Shown: positions 1 through 31,611 of the stretch, one piece after another
Position numbering within the stretch: position 1 is the first letter of the stretch
Layout of the letters: the number at the start of each line of letters is the position of its first letter
Origin: Hyperoplus lanceolatus
Lineage: Eukaryota; Chordata; Actinopteri; Uranoscopiformes; Ammodytidae
Assembly: GCA_026929865.2 (NCBI GenBank)
Contig: CM049416.1
Coordinates: 14,982,001 to 15,046,000, forward strand
DNA: 64,000 nucleotides
Direction: 5' to 3'
Made by a program: the position numbers and the translations under genes
Notes under the pieces: generated by a model
What the model was told of the DNA's origin: nothing
Databases searched by the model: none
What the model saw: the letters and a program-made list of their open reading frames with translations, nothing else

Positions 1-487
1 CATTGAATGATCAGACGGTGAGGAAATTCTCATTTCATTCATTCATTTTACTTATGTCTTTTTAAGTCTTGTGTAAATGCACTTTAAAGGTGTTCCGAGG
101 AACTTTCAGTTTGTGTTCATTCTTGTACCCCTTTTGGACAAAGCGGTAGTGTTTTCACTACGCGAGCTGTTGTTCCTGGGTGAGCGTACACATGACGAAG
201 GCATTAAGAAAAAATATAGTAGGAATTAGGCATTTAGAAAATGTTTACCGTTCAGAAAAATTTAAAAGTTCCTCGTAGCACCTTTAAATTGTATTGTGTT
301 TAAAGATGAAACAAAAATACATGCTTTGCCTAAGGCATATTTTAATATGCTCCCTCAAAAGCTTTTTTTAATCTCTTAAGTGCTATTTTCCTGTAATTGA
401 AGAAGAAATCAACATCCCACAGTACATCCGCTCACACACAGATTCCAATACACAGTAACAGAACTTGGAACTTGTGGATTGGTTTAC
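1..487. other. st8sia1 intron 4 (part)
   Basis: AT-rich sequence downstream of exon 4 in gene orientation. I find no exon carrying the sialylmotif S signature here, so the terminal exon is outside the window. No repeat was recognised. Confidence 0.6.
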
Positions 488-19325
<18,838 letters not shown>

Positions 19326-20090
19326 CTTCCCACTATACCCTCCTTACCCCCACCGCTGCTGCACGGCTCAAAACAACCGGCGAACGCACACCGATGCACT
19401 AAAAACGCAGGCTCAAAAGCTCAAAGCTGCTCACTCTCCGCTGCGGACCCCCGGCTCATCCCAGCAGTATAGCCTACAAGAGGGACTGTAGTAATCTATG
19501 AATGAAGCTTGCAAAGGCAGAGTCCGCGACCCGCTTGTTTGGCTCAAGCATCGGTATGGAAATCCGGTCTGTGATGAAGACGAGCAGCAGTAGCGCACGC
19601 TCGGTTGCGGGCTCGTGGTGCAGTGTGTCGGGTTCTGCAGGAATCCGCTGCTCGCTGCACTACTCGGAGCATCAGCACCATCATTAAGAGCCTGGTGATT
19701 GTGAGGAATCCTGCGGAGTCCCCCTCCTCTACTCTCCTCCTCCTTCCCTCCTCCTCCTCCAAGCCCGACGTTCCAATGTAAAACCAAATCCAGAAAGGGG
19801 TCTGCGCGTGCCTCCGGGTCAAGCAGTCGGTCCACCTGGATGGATCCCCTCGCTATCTCTTTCTCTCTCCGCTGAGCTCGTCCTGCTGCAGCCTTGTCGG
19901 TCTGCGGTGCAAAGTGATTGAACCGGGTCAGTCCTAATTCAGTCTCCCTCCACCTCGCCCATCTTTTTCCTGTCGACACCGCCTCCGCCTCCTTCTCTCC
20001 GCCTAGACAAAGTGCTTCTTGTGATTCTGGAGGCGTGTAAAGCGCACCGGGAACAGCGCGCGTAAAAGCGGAAGTTGACTTTCAAAATAA
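19326..20090 (-). promoter_or_regulatory. st8sia1: st8sia1 5' leader and CpG-bearing promoter region
   Basis: The sequence upstream of the ATG is GC-rich with frequent CpG and pyrimidine/purine-rich blocks (CTCCTCC runs near 19725-19760), in contrast to the AT-rich flanks. This fits a TATA-less CpG promoter and leader. I cannot place the transcription start. A 182-codon minus-strand open frame here (19431-19979) has no ATG and is not called. Confidence 0.5.
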
Positions 20091-20616
20091 ACACATTAGG
20101 CCTACTTCAAATTACTTCACAGGTGAGCTGACAATCCAGCTTCCTAGAAAGCTTTTCTTACATACCTCCAGGATTAAAGGAAAAAATAACTTGAGGCCGG
20201 TCATTTCTTTAATTAGAGACACAATGGCAATATTAAAATTATTCCTTTCCTTTTATGGCCCAACAATTTGTTGTTATTCCCGCTCACTCGCTCCCTTGAA
20301 ACTGGCTGCTGCAGGGTGAAAGTGTCTCGCTTTGGCTTCCCGCTGCGATCTGTAATGCGAAGTGCTGCCGCCCCCTGCTGGATATAGTCTGAACTGAATG
20401 AATACAAAGGCTGGAGAATGATTGATTGTGACGGTGCTTCAGCTGCTCATAGTGTAGAACCAGTCCACACCCAAATAACCCCATCACTTGATGATTTCAT
20501 GTTTCATCATAAAGTCCAGACATATTCTTACAATTTCTGCTCTAGAAAACCGAGCAGCACAAACACACTCATCACATATCGGCATATATATATTTTTTCT
20601 ACCCTTGATTTCCCTG

Positions 20617-20719
20617 TAGCCTTGAAATCCAGACCTGCCGCTAGGCGCTGGCAAATTAAATTTGCTGCGCCTGCCCCTATCGTTCTAGATATGGGTCTGG
20701 ATTTCCAGGCTAATTGCTA
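20617..20719. mobile_element. 103-bp MITE with 8-9 bp target duplication
   Basis: The left end is TAGCCTTGAAATCCAGAC and the right-side complement is TAGCCTGGAAATCCAGAC. The flanks share ATTTCCCTG (20608-20616 and 20720-20728). Too short to encode protein; hAT-like by duplication length. The interior CTAGGCGCTGGCAAATT with TTTGCTGCGCC can fold. Confidence 0.72.
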
Positions 20720-23700
20720 ATTTCCCTGCACACCAGCAGCTGAAGTTCTGTTCAAATTACGCTCTGCTTACCTCTTGTGGAGAAAAAATTAAGTGTTCAG
20801 AAACGCAGTAGTTTTGTTTACCATAAGAAAGATCTGTGTGTGGAGGAGGTGCAAAAAGGGCATATTTAGCAACACAAAATATTGAACTTTGCTGCCAGCT
20901 CTGTTTTCTCTTCAGGCTTGGGATTGAGGAAGAAATTGGTACCTTTACATTTTCATGGAGGGCATAATGTATTTAAAAAACGTCTATATAGGAGCCACAG
21001 GAATTTACACAATGAAATTATTTCAAGGCACTCAACTCAAATCTGACACTACAGCTGCATAATAACATAACACAAAAATAAGAACATTATGGACATATTT
21101 AGACATAGACATGCATGTAGATTCCTGCAAGGTTATTTATGTGCATTTATTTATGTGTATAATGGATGACTAACTTCCAGCGTCATTTGTTTTAATAGAC
21201 GTGTCTTCACTCCCATTATCCCTCTTGTGGAATTGTGAAGTGTGAACGCAGACCATTCATCGTTCAAGGTTGCTGTAGTGGCTTTCTATTTAGCCACTTA
21301 AAGTTGCATGTCGTCGAGCATTTTTGACGGGTGCCTTAACGCCTGAATAGCAGCAGGATCCAACTTATCAGCTATTGAGGTAGGCCTATGGCTTAGACAA
21401 AAAGTCCCTTCTGCACTGAACAATGTTTGCCTCCTGGCATGCAAAGATACCGTCTGCAGCCCTGCTACACCTGATTAATACCCTTGCACCGGAAGGTATC
21501 TGCCACGTCGTGGTCACAATGTGCATTGCAAACAGTAAAAGTAAAACAAAACAAAGAAAATAATTGGATAAATGGCTATTGCTTCTATTGACACTTTTTT
21601 TATTATTATTTTTTTAGTTGTGTTGTGCACGCCAAAATATAGTCACTGTTTGCCCTTTGACCTGCATATAGTCAGATATACAGTGAGGCTACATGACTAT
21701 AAAACTCCACAAAATGACTCTCCACACAAATAAAGTGTAGAAAGCAGTTTAAAATACAAGAATTCCAAAAACACACATCTCCTACTTCCATTCAGAAAAT
21801 GCAGCACCTTAATAATGTTGACATGAACCATCCAACAGTAATCTCACAGCCCGTCCTGTACCCCCATTTTGTCTAGATATATGGGCTGATAGAAGTGTGG
21901 GTAGCTGAGCAATGTGGGCTACTTGCGGCACCTGCTGCACCCTGTTGGGAATCTCCGGTGTCAAGGTTAGAGCAGCTAAGGGCAGAGGGAGGGATGCCAA
22001 GGCAGGCCACTTGGCTGAAGTCCTGTGTCAGCTGTTCTCTGTGTCAGGGCAAAGAAACACTGATTAACTCTGTAGAAAGATCCAGAAAGTGTGAGGAGAC
22101 AGGGCAGGGAGGCAGAGGTACTGAAACAAGTAAACAAAATACCTGCATCCTGTTATAGTGATACTTCAGTCTCTGATTACAAACAAACAATAGTATAGAG
22201 TTAATAGTAGGAAGGAGTGGCACATCTTTTAGACGTAAAAGTAGTTTGAAATGACTTCATTACAAGTAGGTGTCCTGTATTGAAAATGTAAATTAATTTG
22301 CAAAAATATACCTAAACTACTTATATAAAAATGTTCATTGTGCAAAATAAATATGGCCCCAAGAATGGCATACCGTTGCTGTATATTACTGTATTATTGT
22401 TACTGATGCATTGATGTGTCATTTTATAAACGTGTCATATGTTTTGCATTTAAAAAATCTTCATCTTAATATAAATGGTAAGTTTAGCATAAAGTAATAT
22501 GTCAAGTATTTGCTCTTGAAATGTAGTGTAAACTGGAGAAATAGTTAGGTAAAGTACTGTAAAATGCACTCTAGTACTGTACCGGAGTAAATGTAGGCTA
22601 CTCACAAGTCAGTATAGAAATATGATTTTTTTTTCTCACATTTTGGTCATTGTTCTGTAGAATACAAAATGGTCTTTTTGAGTGATAACACACAGACCCT
22701 GGAGTCAAAATCCTGTCACCTCGCAGCAGAGCCGACTGAGTCATGACAATGGGTTTGGATGGATTATGTAGCAGACAACTGACAAAACAAATAACCCTCC
22801 AAAAAGAGCAGGTGAGGATGGTCTAAAAGCCCCATGAGGGTCAGGGCGTCACCAGCCCCCGCCATACTGAATATTGAATAACCAGGCTGTGGCTGGAGCT
22901 CCCGATTCCTTTCTATCCATCCCCAAAAGGTTCCTAATTAGTTCAATTGTTCTGTGATTGATTTACGACCACATAAGGGAAAACACTGAGCAGCTATTTA
23001 TGAGAGGCAGTCGACGGGAGAAAGTGCTTCCCCGATACCAAGGCCTGCCTCTTTTGTTTTCTCTCTCTCTCTCTCTCTGTCTCTATATGTCAGTGTGGAG
23101 ACCGAGGGGAGTTGGGTTGCATCAGAAATAGCTCTCCCACCTGCTGAGGATCACTGAAAAAAAAAATATGATGACAGAACATTTGCTGCCCCCGTCCCCC
23201 CTCAACCCTGCATCTTCCTCCTTTTCATTGCCTCTCATTGCTCACTGAGGTATTGTCTCTATTTCTCCTTTGTTGTATTAAAACCGATAGTGGATGCTGT
23301 TCGACACTTTGATGACGGATGCGAAAGGGATTATTTATCTGCCAGAATACCCTGGAAAACGAAGAAATGTGGCTTTTTCACAACAAATACAACATTTAAA
23401 ATGTCATTTAATCATCAGTTGGGCAGGAGCAGCATTTTAGGAAATAACTAAAGTAAGACATTATCAGCGAATCTTCTTTATATGTGTGGTCATAATTAGA
23501 TGTCACATACGTAGATGATACAGACACTACATGTAATGCTATAAAATAAACTATATTCATACCAGATAGGAATATGTATTGCCTATATTAAATCTGTGCA
23601 CGTCTATGTATGGAAATGACCATTTAAATTTTCAAACGTATGTTCTCATAAATCACATTTGTTTTGGATATTTGGTGGTGGACACATATATGTAATTTAC

Positions 23701-24151
23701 TTTTACAAACGTGTATTAGAATTGTATGCGAGGGAAACATGAAATCAGGGTTGAGATGTAGGCTACAAAAGGTGAAGACAAAAGATAATCATACAAGAAA
23801 TCTTCACATGCTATTCCTGTCGCGTAGAAATCTTCGCGTTCATTTTCACTTTGGCTTCGCTAATCTGTGTCAAGCCTTTACAGCTCACTGAGAGCAAAAG
23901 GTTTCGGCGTGGACTCTTCCGTGCTTCATGAGGCCCTTCCTAAGACCTTCCTTGTAGCTAAATCTTGCTTCACCAAAAACACCTTAGCACTCGCATCAGC
24001 CTCTATTCCAGTGTAAGCCGCTGCTAAAGAAGGGAAACTTGATGCTCAGGGGTTAAGTGATCAGCAACAAGTGCCAGAGCTAAAGGCCCGAGATTAGCAT
24101 ACATGCTCTGAAATCTTGATGAAGTCAGGCAATGAATGTGTTGACAGAATG

Positions 24152-24288
<137 letters not shown>

Positions 24289-24589
24289 AACAGGACAAAA
24301 CATGACCACTGGGATGGAGAGGTCAAAGACACAAACAGGCTTTTTTAATGAACAAATGGATGAAAATCACTGTTTGTCCCAGTCGCTTAGAAACAGCACT
24401 GCAAGTCTCCGACTGCACTCTGATGTTCACCATGTCCACCATCTTTAGCTGTTAGCAAGCCTTTATTAGCCAATTAGATCGAGGCATAAATAGCAGCCGA
24501 GGGTGTTGGGATGGAGAGTGATTAGTTTGGCAGGTATATGTCATTAAGAAGTAGAAAATATTAGTCCAATTTAAAAGTCTAACCTGATG

Positions 24590-24850
24590 AAAAGTCTGCT
24601 GAAGTTATTAAATTTCACCCTGAGGGAGATACGAATGAATTGCAAAATGTTATAGCAATCTGTCCAACGGTTGTTGAGATGGAGACATTTAGCTCCAAAA
24701 TTCAAATATCAACCTCATGTTGGTGCTGGAGGAAAAGGCAGTGTATCACTAAGTCTACAGGGATCATCCTCTGAGGACCATGGAGGTCTGTACCAAACTA
24801 TGGAGGTCTGTCCCAATGGGATTTTGTTCAAATGTTGAAATTGTAATTTC
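24590..24850. repeat. degenerate dispersed fish repeat (AGCAATC-GTTGTTGAGAT type)
   Basis: The motifs TAGCAATCTGTCCAACGG, GTTGTTGAGATGGAGACATTT, CAACCTCATGTTGGTGCTGG and ATCATCCTCTGAGGACCATG occur in this order in a common fish repeat I recall. An old copy with no coding capacity. Confidence 0.55.
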
Positions 24851-26207
24851 TCACAAGCCATTGTTTGTTATGTTCTTTTTGCCTCAGAAGACATTGGCTT
24901 CATGATATTGCCTGATATTGGATAAAGCAGAGCAAGTAGGCTGTAAACAAAACTAATTCCTTTACAACAAACACCTTATAAAGACTATACCTTATTAATC
25001 ATCCCTTGTTTGAACTCTTCAAACGGTGGTATTGTTGTAAAAAAAAACAATATTGTTGGAACCATAGGGAGAAGCACATAAACTTGGAGCTTTACGCACA
25101 TATTTCCCTCAATGACATCTATTCAAATGTAATGTCTGTTAATTAGTCCACTGGCAGGACATCCGCCATTTTTCTATGGAGTAACAATAAGAGTGATGAA
25201 CAGATCAGGACAGAATGAAGAGCTGTGCGTCTCATATTTATTTCCGGCATCTTTGTGTAAAGGCAGTTGAGATAATAAATTGTAGTCGTATATCTTCACT
25301 GTAGCAGTCGTTTAAAACTTATCCGCTTCCGATGAACTCAGAGCCTCTGTGACATAATTGGAACAACCCCATTGTTATGCTGGGGCATGACATAATCACA
25401 ACAACTAGTATTTTTATCATAATAACTGTGATTAGAATAGATCAAATGTCACAGGAGGAGCTCATTCCTGTTAAGGCTATTTAACCTTGATAATGTCACA
25501 CTGCAACAGTTAGCGCATGGCTGCCTTACAGATACCTTCACGTATGTCACTAAATACCCAGAAAGAGAGCGAAAGTGAATTATAAATCATTCAAGTGTTA
25601 ATAGTGTTACTAAATTAATGTCACAATAGTTACATGCAGCCTACAGTACAATGGGGAGAGCGGCCTGAACTATTCTTAGAATATGATTGTGTGCTTTGCT
25701 ATGCGTGTGGGGGCATTTGGTGTGTATTGTAGCTCCAGTTAGATTAGGTTATCTTAAAGACGGATAGCAGGAGGAAGGAGTTAGCTTCCCAAAACTGAAC
25801 AAAATCCATCTACTATAGTACTTATTAAGCAAATTAATGAACACACTACAACATGTTTGTTTAATAGGTATAACAATTCAAAGTAGCTATTTCAGAGGCT
25901 TTGTTGTGTACTCTTAACTTTCTGCCAGAGATGTCATAATCATGCTTTAAGTTACACTCCTGAATTTGATCTTTGGCTGTTAGATCCACTGTTGTAGCCA
26001 TGGACCTATAAAGTAAGCTTGTAGCTTTATTTTTTTCTTACTCTAAAGAAGGGAAAGAATATTTCAAGCAACAACAGGTAATATCTAGACAATACCATTA
26101 AGGTAATGCTCATGATTTATTAATATGCTGCTCTGGTGTTGTCACAGTGTCAGGGGTGGTGAGATTTCATGGTTGGTCCCATGCCAGCGCATTCTTGAGA
26201 CCAGACG

Positions 26208-26215
26208 TTATATAT
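26208..26215 (+). promoter_or_regulatory. TATA-like element of the troponin I gene
   Basis: TTATATAT lies about 30 bases before a pyrimidine-rich stretch (CTCCCACCACACTGCTC) that could hold the start site. The candidate untranslated first exon ends at 26301 with donor CACAG|GTAAAA. Muscle contractile genes often have TATA promoters. No MEF2 or E-box is claimed. Confidence 0.45.
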
Positions 26216-26239
26216 CTGCTGTCCTCCCACCACACTGCT

Positions 26240-26301
26240 CTCACAAAAAGCCGCCCATTGTCTCCAGCACTTTGACTCTCTCTGCAGACACCCATTCACA
26301 G
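26240..26301 (+). other. candidate untranslated exon 1 of the troponin I gene
   Basis: Its 3' end is set by a good donor (CACAG|GTAAAA); its 5' end is only estimated from the TATA-like box. A 10-base candidate micro-exon CTGAGGCGAG (26794-26803, acceptor ATCACAG, donor GTAAGA) may follow before the ATG exon. Troponin I genes commonly have several tiny 5' exons. Confidence 0.4.
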
Positions 26302-26990
26302 GTAAAACAACCATCAGTTTATTGTGTGTTTTAAGTATTTAAGACATACAGTTAATGTATTCTTATTATTTTTGAATAGTGTTTTGCTTTACTTTTGGTC
26401 ATTTTTTATGTTCTGGTTTATGAAATGAAAGTCTGGTATTTTTTAAGGACTATTTAAAGAGCAGAATGTTTTATTTTTAAGCCACTTTTAGTGACATTTG
26501 TCAATTGTATTAACATGTAATTGTCTAAAACAAGCCTATGAGAACTATGTTGAGGTGTCATTAGTTTACACTACAAAAACAAAACTGAAATGATGCTCAA
26601 TATTGTGGACTCAGTTGTTCTTGCCGTGTCCTTGCTTTATAATCCTCTTGTCAAAGGATGCCGAGGACTGTTTGTTATGTGGCGCCGCGATGGGTCAAAT
26701 GACACTGTGGAAAACTGGGGTGACGCATTCCCCATAAACTGTACTAATGCACACACCTCTGTCTCTCTCGTTTGTTTGTTTTTGGGATCACAGCTGAGGC
26801 GAGGTAAGAAGATTCATGTTAATCCTCCATTGCTCAACGCTACTATCATGGTCCATGTTTATGTGATTAATTGATTACGGGAAAACTGTATTGACTTCCT
26901 TAATAGACCAAAAAAACAGCAACTCTTACAATTAATATAAACCTAATTAACATTGCCTACAGCTTATTTCTGCCTGTTTTTGGGTTTCAG

Positions 26991-27033
26991 GAGCCCCAAA
27001 GGACCAGCAGCCATGAATCCTAAGTGGGATAAG
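26991..27033 (+). CDS. tnni: troponin I first coding exon (ATG 27013)
   Basis: Acceptor GGGTTTCAG|GAGC, donor AAG|GTGAGC. It encodes MNPKWDK after 22 untranslated bases. The start is the only ATG that joins the downstream exons in frame. It is the least conserved part of the gene, so confidence is lower than for the rest. Confidence 0.75.
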
Positions 27034-28909
27034 GTGAGCCAGCTATATTCCACCGTGTTAATCCCCCATGCAGGGAGAGGAGACACATTGTCCTCATGCT
27101 CATGGCCTAAAGATCTGGCAGTGGTTATCTGTCAGAGTTGTTATCAGCATCACTGTGAGCTTTCCCCTTGACTTGGTCCTAATAATAAAGCATTATCTTT
27201 TCACATGCTGCTGCAGTTAAGTGCTGTCGTGTTTGACACCCACAGGTCTTTCCATACATATTTTCTTTACTGTGTATGGAACATCTTAGAGTGATTCCAA
27301 AGATGTCCATACAACTCATTTTTCTTCAGTGTACTAACAAATCGGTCCCACCTCGTTATATGAGCCCCTTTGAAATGCTTAATAATCTATTTCACTTTTT
27401 GATTTATCATTATTGAACTGTAATATTTTATTTTGTTGTGAACAAATATTGACAAATTCCTTTTTTCCCCAGCCGAAGTCGAAGATTACGGCTTCTCGCA
27501 AGCTCTCCCTCAAGGTGAGCAGTTATGATATACCTTATACTCCAAATAGTTTTCAGATGAACACCTATATCGACAACCTTCTTCATGTTCCAAATGTGTT
27601 TATTTGAATGGCACATTATGTATCACTAGCAATTATATGGGAACAACATGCTGGAAAAACTAATATCTTTAGAATCTCTTTCAAGTCATTTGCCAAACAG
27701 TGATTTAAATTCACTACAACATCGGGTCTAATGTGTACTTTAACCAAACCCAAGTAGTTTCTCTCTGGTTGAGCTGCACAGTTTTGATTGGTCCGTGTTT
27801 TGACCAATCAGATTCTTCTACTCACAAAAGCGTGTGAGGATTTGGAGAGGGAGACGCAGGAAAGGGAGGAAGAGAAGGTGCGCTACCTAGGAGAGAAGTT
27901 GCCCCCTTTGCAACTGTCTGGATTACCATTGGATGAGCTACAAGTAAGTGTATTAACACAAGGAAGACCCTCAGGCAATATATGAGCACATTTGGTAAAT
28001 GTATTTAAAAAACCATCTCTCTATGTCCTTCAGAACCTATGCAAACAGCTCCATGCAAAAATTGACGTCACGGACGAGGAGAGATATGACTGTGAATCCA
28101 AAGTTACCAAACACAATAAGGATGTAAGTCCCTGAACGAGTTTCTCCCCCCAGCATGTATTTTCTCTTATTATTGCCTTGCAAAGTTCAGTCAATATATT
28201 TTAAAATTAAAAAAAGTTTCTAACCTTGACTTGAAACCAGATATTAAAGCCTGGAGAAAGAAGCCTCTATTGATGTGTTGAAAGTTCTCTTGAAATTTTA
28301 TATCAACACCAAATCCACTTTAGCTTTAGTTCAAAGCAAGAATATAACATATTATATATTATATATACACATTTCAGCAAAAATAACCTTGCAAAAGATT
28401 GGATTCTTAAGTCTTAGCTTTTAAAAAAGAGGATTGTTCAGTAAAAGTTAGGAGTCCCCAGAAGCATTTGTGTTTATACAGTATATATATTGTTTTCTTT
28501 AGATCCATGAGCTGAAGCTTAAGGTACAGGACCTTGGAGGCAAGTTCAAAAAGCCTGCCCTCAAGAAAGTAAGGGTGTCTGCAGACGAGATGATGAGAGC
28601 TCTCCTGGGCTCCAAACACAAGGGCTCCATGGACCTCAGATCCAACCTCAAGTCTGTGAAGAAAGAGGACGTCAAACAGGACAAGGTATCAAGGCTCCCC
28701 GCAACATTTAGTCCGTCACTCTACAAACTCCTTGAGTGTGCAGGAATGTTATGGAGAGATGCACGTGTAGATAAAACTCTGGTCATTTTTTTCTCTTCAA
28801 ACCCTAGGTGCTCACTGGTGAAGTGGGTGACTGGCGTAAGAATGTGGAGGCCATGTCTGGCATGGAGGGCCGCAAGAAGATGTTCGACTCAGCCAGCGGA
28901 CCCCAGTGA
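27013..28909 (+). CDS. tnni: troponin I, slow-skeletal (TNNI1)-type, complete, 6 coding exons, 189 aa
   Basis: This is the inhibitory subunit of the troponin complex: it binds actin-tropomyosin and troponin C and blocks contraction at low calcium. Coding exons are 27013-27033, 27473-27514, 27812-27943, 28034-28123, 28503-28685 and 28808-28909 (7+14+44+30+61+33 residues); all introns are phase 0. Visible landmarks are the N-terminal TnC/TnT-binding part ([20 protein letters not shown]), the DEERYD segment, the inhibitory region near 107-128 ([19 protein letters not shown]), the switch helix ([11 protein letters not shown]) and the C-terminal [20 protein letters not shown]. There is no cardiac N-terminal extension. 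Human TNNI1 is 187 aa with the same exon pattern. The exact paralogue is uncertain. Confidence 0.92.
27473..27514 (+). CDS. tnni: troponin I coding exon 2
   Basis: 42 bases, acceptor TTCCCCAG|CCG, donor AAG|GTGAGC. It encodes [14 protein letters not shown], the KITASRK block typical of the slow-skeletal type. Confidence 0.92.
27812..27943 (+). CDS. tnni: troponin I coding exon 3
   Basis: 132 bases, acceptor ACCAATCAG|ATT, donor CTACAA|GTAAGT. It encodes 44 residues including [14 protein letters not shown] and [16 protein letters not shown], the charged helix that pairs with troponin T. Confidence 0.9.
28034..28123 (+). CDS. tnni: troponin I coding exon 4
   Basis: 90 bases, acceptor TCCTTCAG|AAC, donor GAT|GTAAGT. 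It encodes [19 protein letters not shown] followed by [23 protein letters not shown] is family-diagnostic. Confidence 0.93.
28503..28685 (+). CDS. tnni: troponin I coding exon 5 (inhibitory and switch regions)
   Basis: 183 bases, acceptor TTCTTTAG|ATC, donor GACAAG|GTATCA. It carries the actin/TnC-binding inhibitory peptide and the RALLGSKHK switch segment, then [14 protein letters not shown]. Confidence 0.95.
28808..28909 (+). CDS. tnni: troponin I last coding exon
   Basis: Acceptor AACCCTAG|GTG. It encodes [20 protein letters not shown], then [13 protein letters not shown] and stop TGA at 28907. This is the mobile C-terminal domain, the most conserved segment of the family. Confidence 0.95.
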   Translation: MLTGEVGDWRKNVEAMSGMEGRKKMFDSASGPQ

Positions 28910-29233
28910 GACACTCATGAGCGACAAGTCCTGCAAGAGATGAAGCTGGCCAACTGATAGCAAAGGGAGAGAGGAAGAAGTCCAGGCAGAAATATGGAGT
29001 TCTTATCTGAACGCTAAGTGACTTGAAAAGCAGCAGGAATTTACGCCTATGGTCATAAACAAGTGTAACCCTGAGTAGTGTGCCCCCTGTTTGCTTGACG
29101 GCCATTTTCTGTGCAACGACTCAAAGCACTTTGAGAAAAGAGTAGGATGAGTAGATGAGTTCCTTTTTTTATCGCCAAAGAACATTTGTTTGTTTTTTTG
29201 CTATGACATCTTTAGACAATTAAAGTGGATATG

Positions 29234-29239
29234 AATAAA
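29234..29239 (+). terminator. tnni: poly(A) signal of the troponin I gene
   Basis: AATAAA lies 325 bases after the stop codon, giving a 3' UTR of about 345 bases. Confidence 0.7.
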
Positions 29240-30257
29240 CCCATCATCGCACTTCAGTCTTTGAAGGTTCCATATCTGTGCTTGACTTTATTGTGTTTCA
29301 TTTTTACAGGCAACAGTTGATTCGTGTGTAAGAGAATGGAAAAAAAGCTTAACTGTAACCTACCTAAACGCAGCCTCATAACGTTTACATAGATCCCACC
29401 GACGCATCCATAAAAGAAAGGAAGGATTAACTGTTTTCAATTTAAGTGTAAATCTCCTTTTACCAGATTGCAATCTCTGCAGAACAAGAGACAAAGCTTC
29501 AGCAATTTTTGAAGAAACATGTTATAAGCTCATTAAAAATTCCAAAGGGAATTGGCCTCAATCTGATAATAAGACACGTGTTTTGATCATCACATTCATG
29601 TTCTGCTCACACTTTAATCATTTCAGAAAAATAATGAAAAACAGCAGTCCCTTTACCTTTGGAGTTCAATGTAGCTCGTTCATGATAAATTATATTTAGA
29701 GTTTGATGAGGGGAAACAAACCACAGGAGACCAGTCCCAGCAGATGGCGGAACCCTGGAAGACCTGGGCCAACGGTTATTTTTAGCCACGATATTGTCCT
29801 CCATACCTCCTTCCCAACCTTTTGAAAGCACAACCCAGCGACATTGTTGTCCGACTCATAGCAATAGCATTAGCAATATAGAGTCTTTATTTATCTATCA
29901 CCTTTCAAAACAATGCCAATCAATCAATGTGATTTACACATATACAAAGCAGAAAGGAGCATCCATATAAAATACAATTAAAGAAAGTAGATACATAAAA
30001 TAGTAATTTAAAATAAGTGCGTGTTTGTGTGTGTGTGTGTGTGTCAGTGGGTTGACTGGCTCCCGTCACCCAGCCATTGTTATTTCAAGTATGACAGTCA
30101 CACTAACAATAGTCGCAACAACAGCTAAGGACGTACATATCAGTTACTGTATATGCTTTTATGGTCTGGTTATGGAAACCTGTGTTTAAACAGTTGACAC
30201 AAGTCTAGTGACACACACATTCAGACAGAAGCTTTTCTTAAAGAGTCACATCTTTCT

Positions 30258-30260
<3 letters not shown>

Positions 30261-30298
<38 letters not shown>
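30261..30298. repeat. (GT)n microsatellite
   Basis: A short dinucleotide array. Confidence 0.9.
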
Positions 30299-31611
30299 TG
30301 TGGTATGTGTTGAGTCATCTTGTAAAGCTGCTCTATAGCATCTCGTCTGCCCCTGCATTCTGTATCTATAAATAGGATAGTGATGAGAGACACAGTCACT
30401 CACATAGAACAAATGCTCCAGATGTGCATCTCAGAGTTCAGTCAACACCACATGGTCTCTGTCTGTTGAATGCAAAAGGTTGCGACGCTGGAGCCACCCA
30501 TATGACGTGTTGACAAGACGGAAAGGTGTCGCTCGATGTGCCAAAATGCAAAACCAACAAGCTCAGTGTTTGCTTCTGGGATGCACCACCGGTCACACTG
30601 TACTTCAGTGTCAGTGCCACTTGGTGGCAGTCCACAGTCAGAGTAATAGAGTACATCGACTTCACTATACATATTTTAAAACAAAAAAGGTACCTGAAAG
30701 GTGGATATGTTGGAAAAAATCACGGAAAACACTGGCTAATGATTTGTTTCCAGTTTTATCATTTGAAAGGTCTTCGGCTCGTGCAAGTTTTTAGAGGTTT
30801 AACAAAACCTGAAAGGACAGCAAGATATAACGTTTTAGTTGGTATATTTTGAATTTTAACATGAAGATAATATGAATGTGTACAGTATATTCTGTAAGCA
30901 AAATAATGAAAGTGTAGGATCTATCTGTTCCAATTTGTTAAAAACAGCATCAGTGGTAAAATTCCAGCTATATCCTACATCTCGGCTATGAACTCCATCC
31001 TGCTGTATTATTCCTTTGTGTTTTTAAAAATGACTTCTCTTTTGGGGAAGAACAGAAACCATATTTCTAAAAGTTGGAAGATGGAAGGCAATGAGCCTGA
31101 CAATGAATAATCACTGCTGTGGCTCTAAGCATCGGCAGTTCATTTCGCTCATGGAATAACCCAAAAGGAAAAGAAAAATGAGCATTAGACTGCAAAGAAA
31201 ATATTGATGCAGATTGCAGTGTGTGCAGTCAGTGTGTATGTGTGTGGCCTGATGAGAAAGGGAGATTGATGTCATTAATCTTGCACATGCAGCTCAGGCT
31301 GAGTATTTATTGCCACAGGGACTGGTGGATGGCGATATTGGAATATATATGACAATAACAGAGGAAGGTCTGGTGATTAGACAGAGTGCCCTGTGTGACC
31401 GGGAGCTCCAGGCCTATAGTTCTTCCAGCAACAGCTACTGTTGAGTATCCGGGCAGTCACACCTCTCGTCAAAAGGCCATTCAATGAGATACTGTATGTT
31501 GACACCATGCCAGAGTCAGAATTAGGCTACAGGTATCGGACAGTTAATCAAGTGCTGCAGTCATCATGACCCTGTCAAATTCACATGTTACATATAAGAA
31601 GGTTGCATCAG

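Noticed and set aside
19431..19979. 182-codon minus-strand open frame upstream of st8sia1
   Set aside because: It starts at GTG, has no ATG, and lies in the GC-rich leader/promoter with low-complexity composition.
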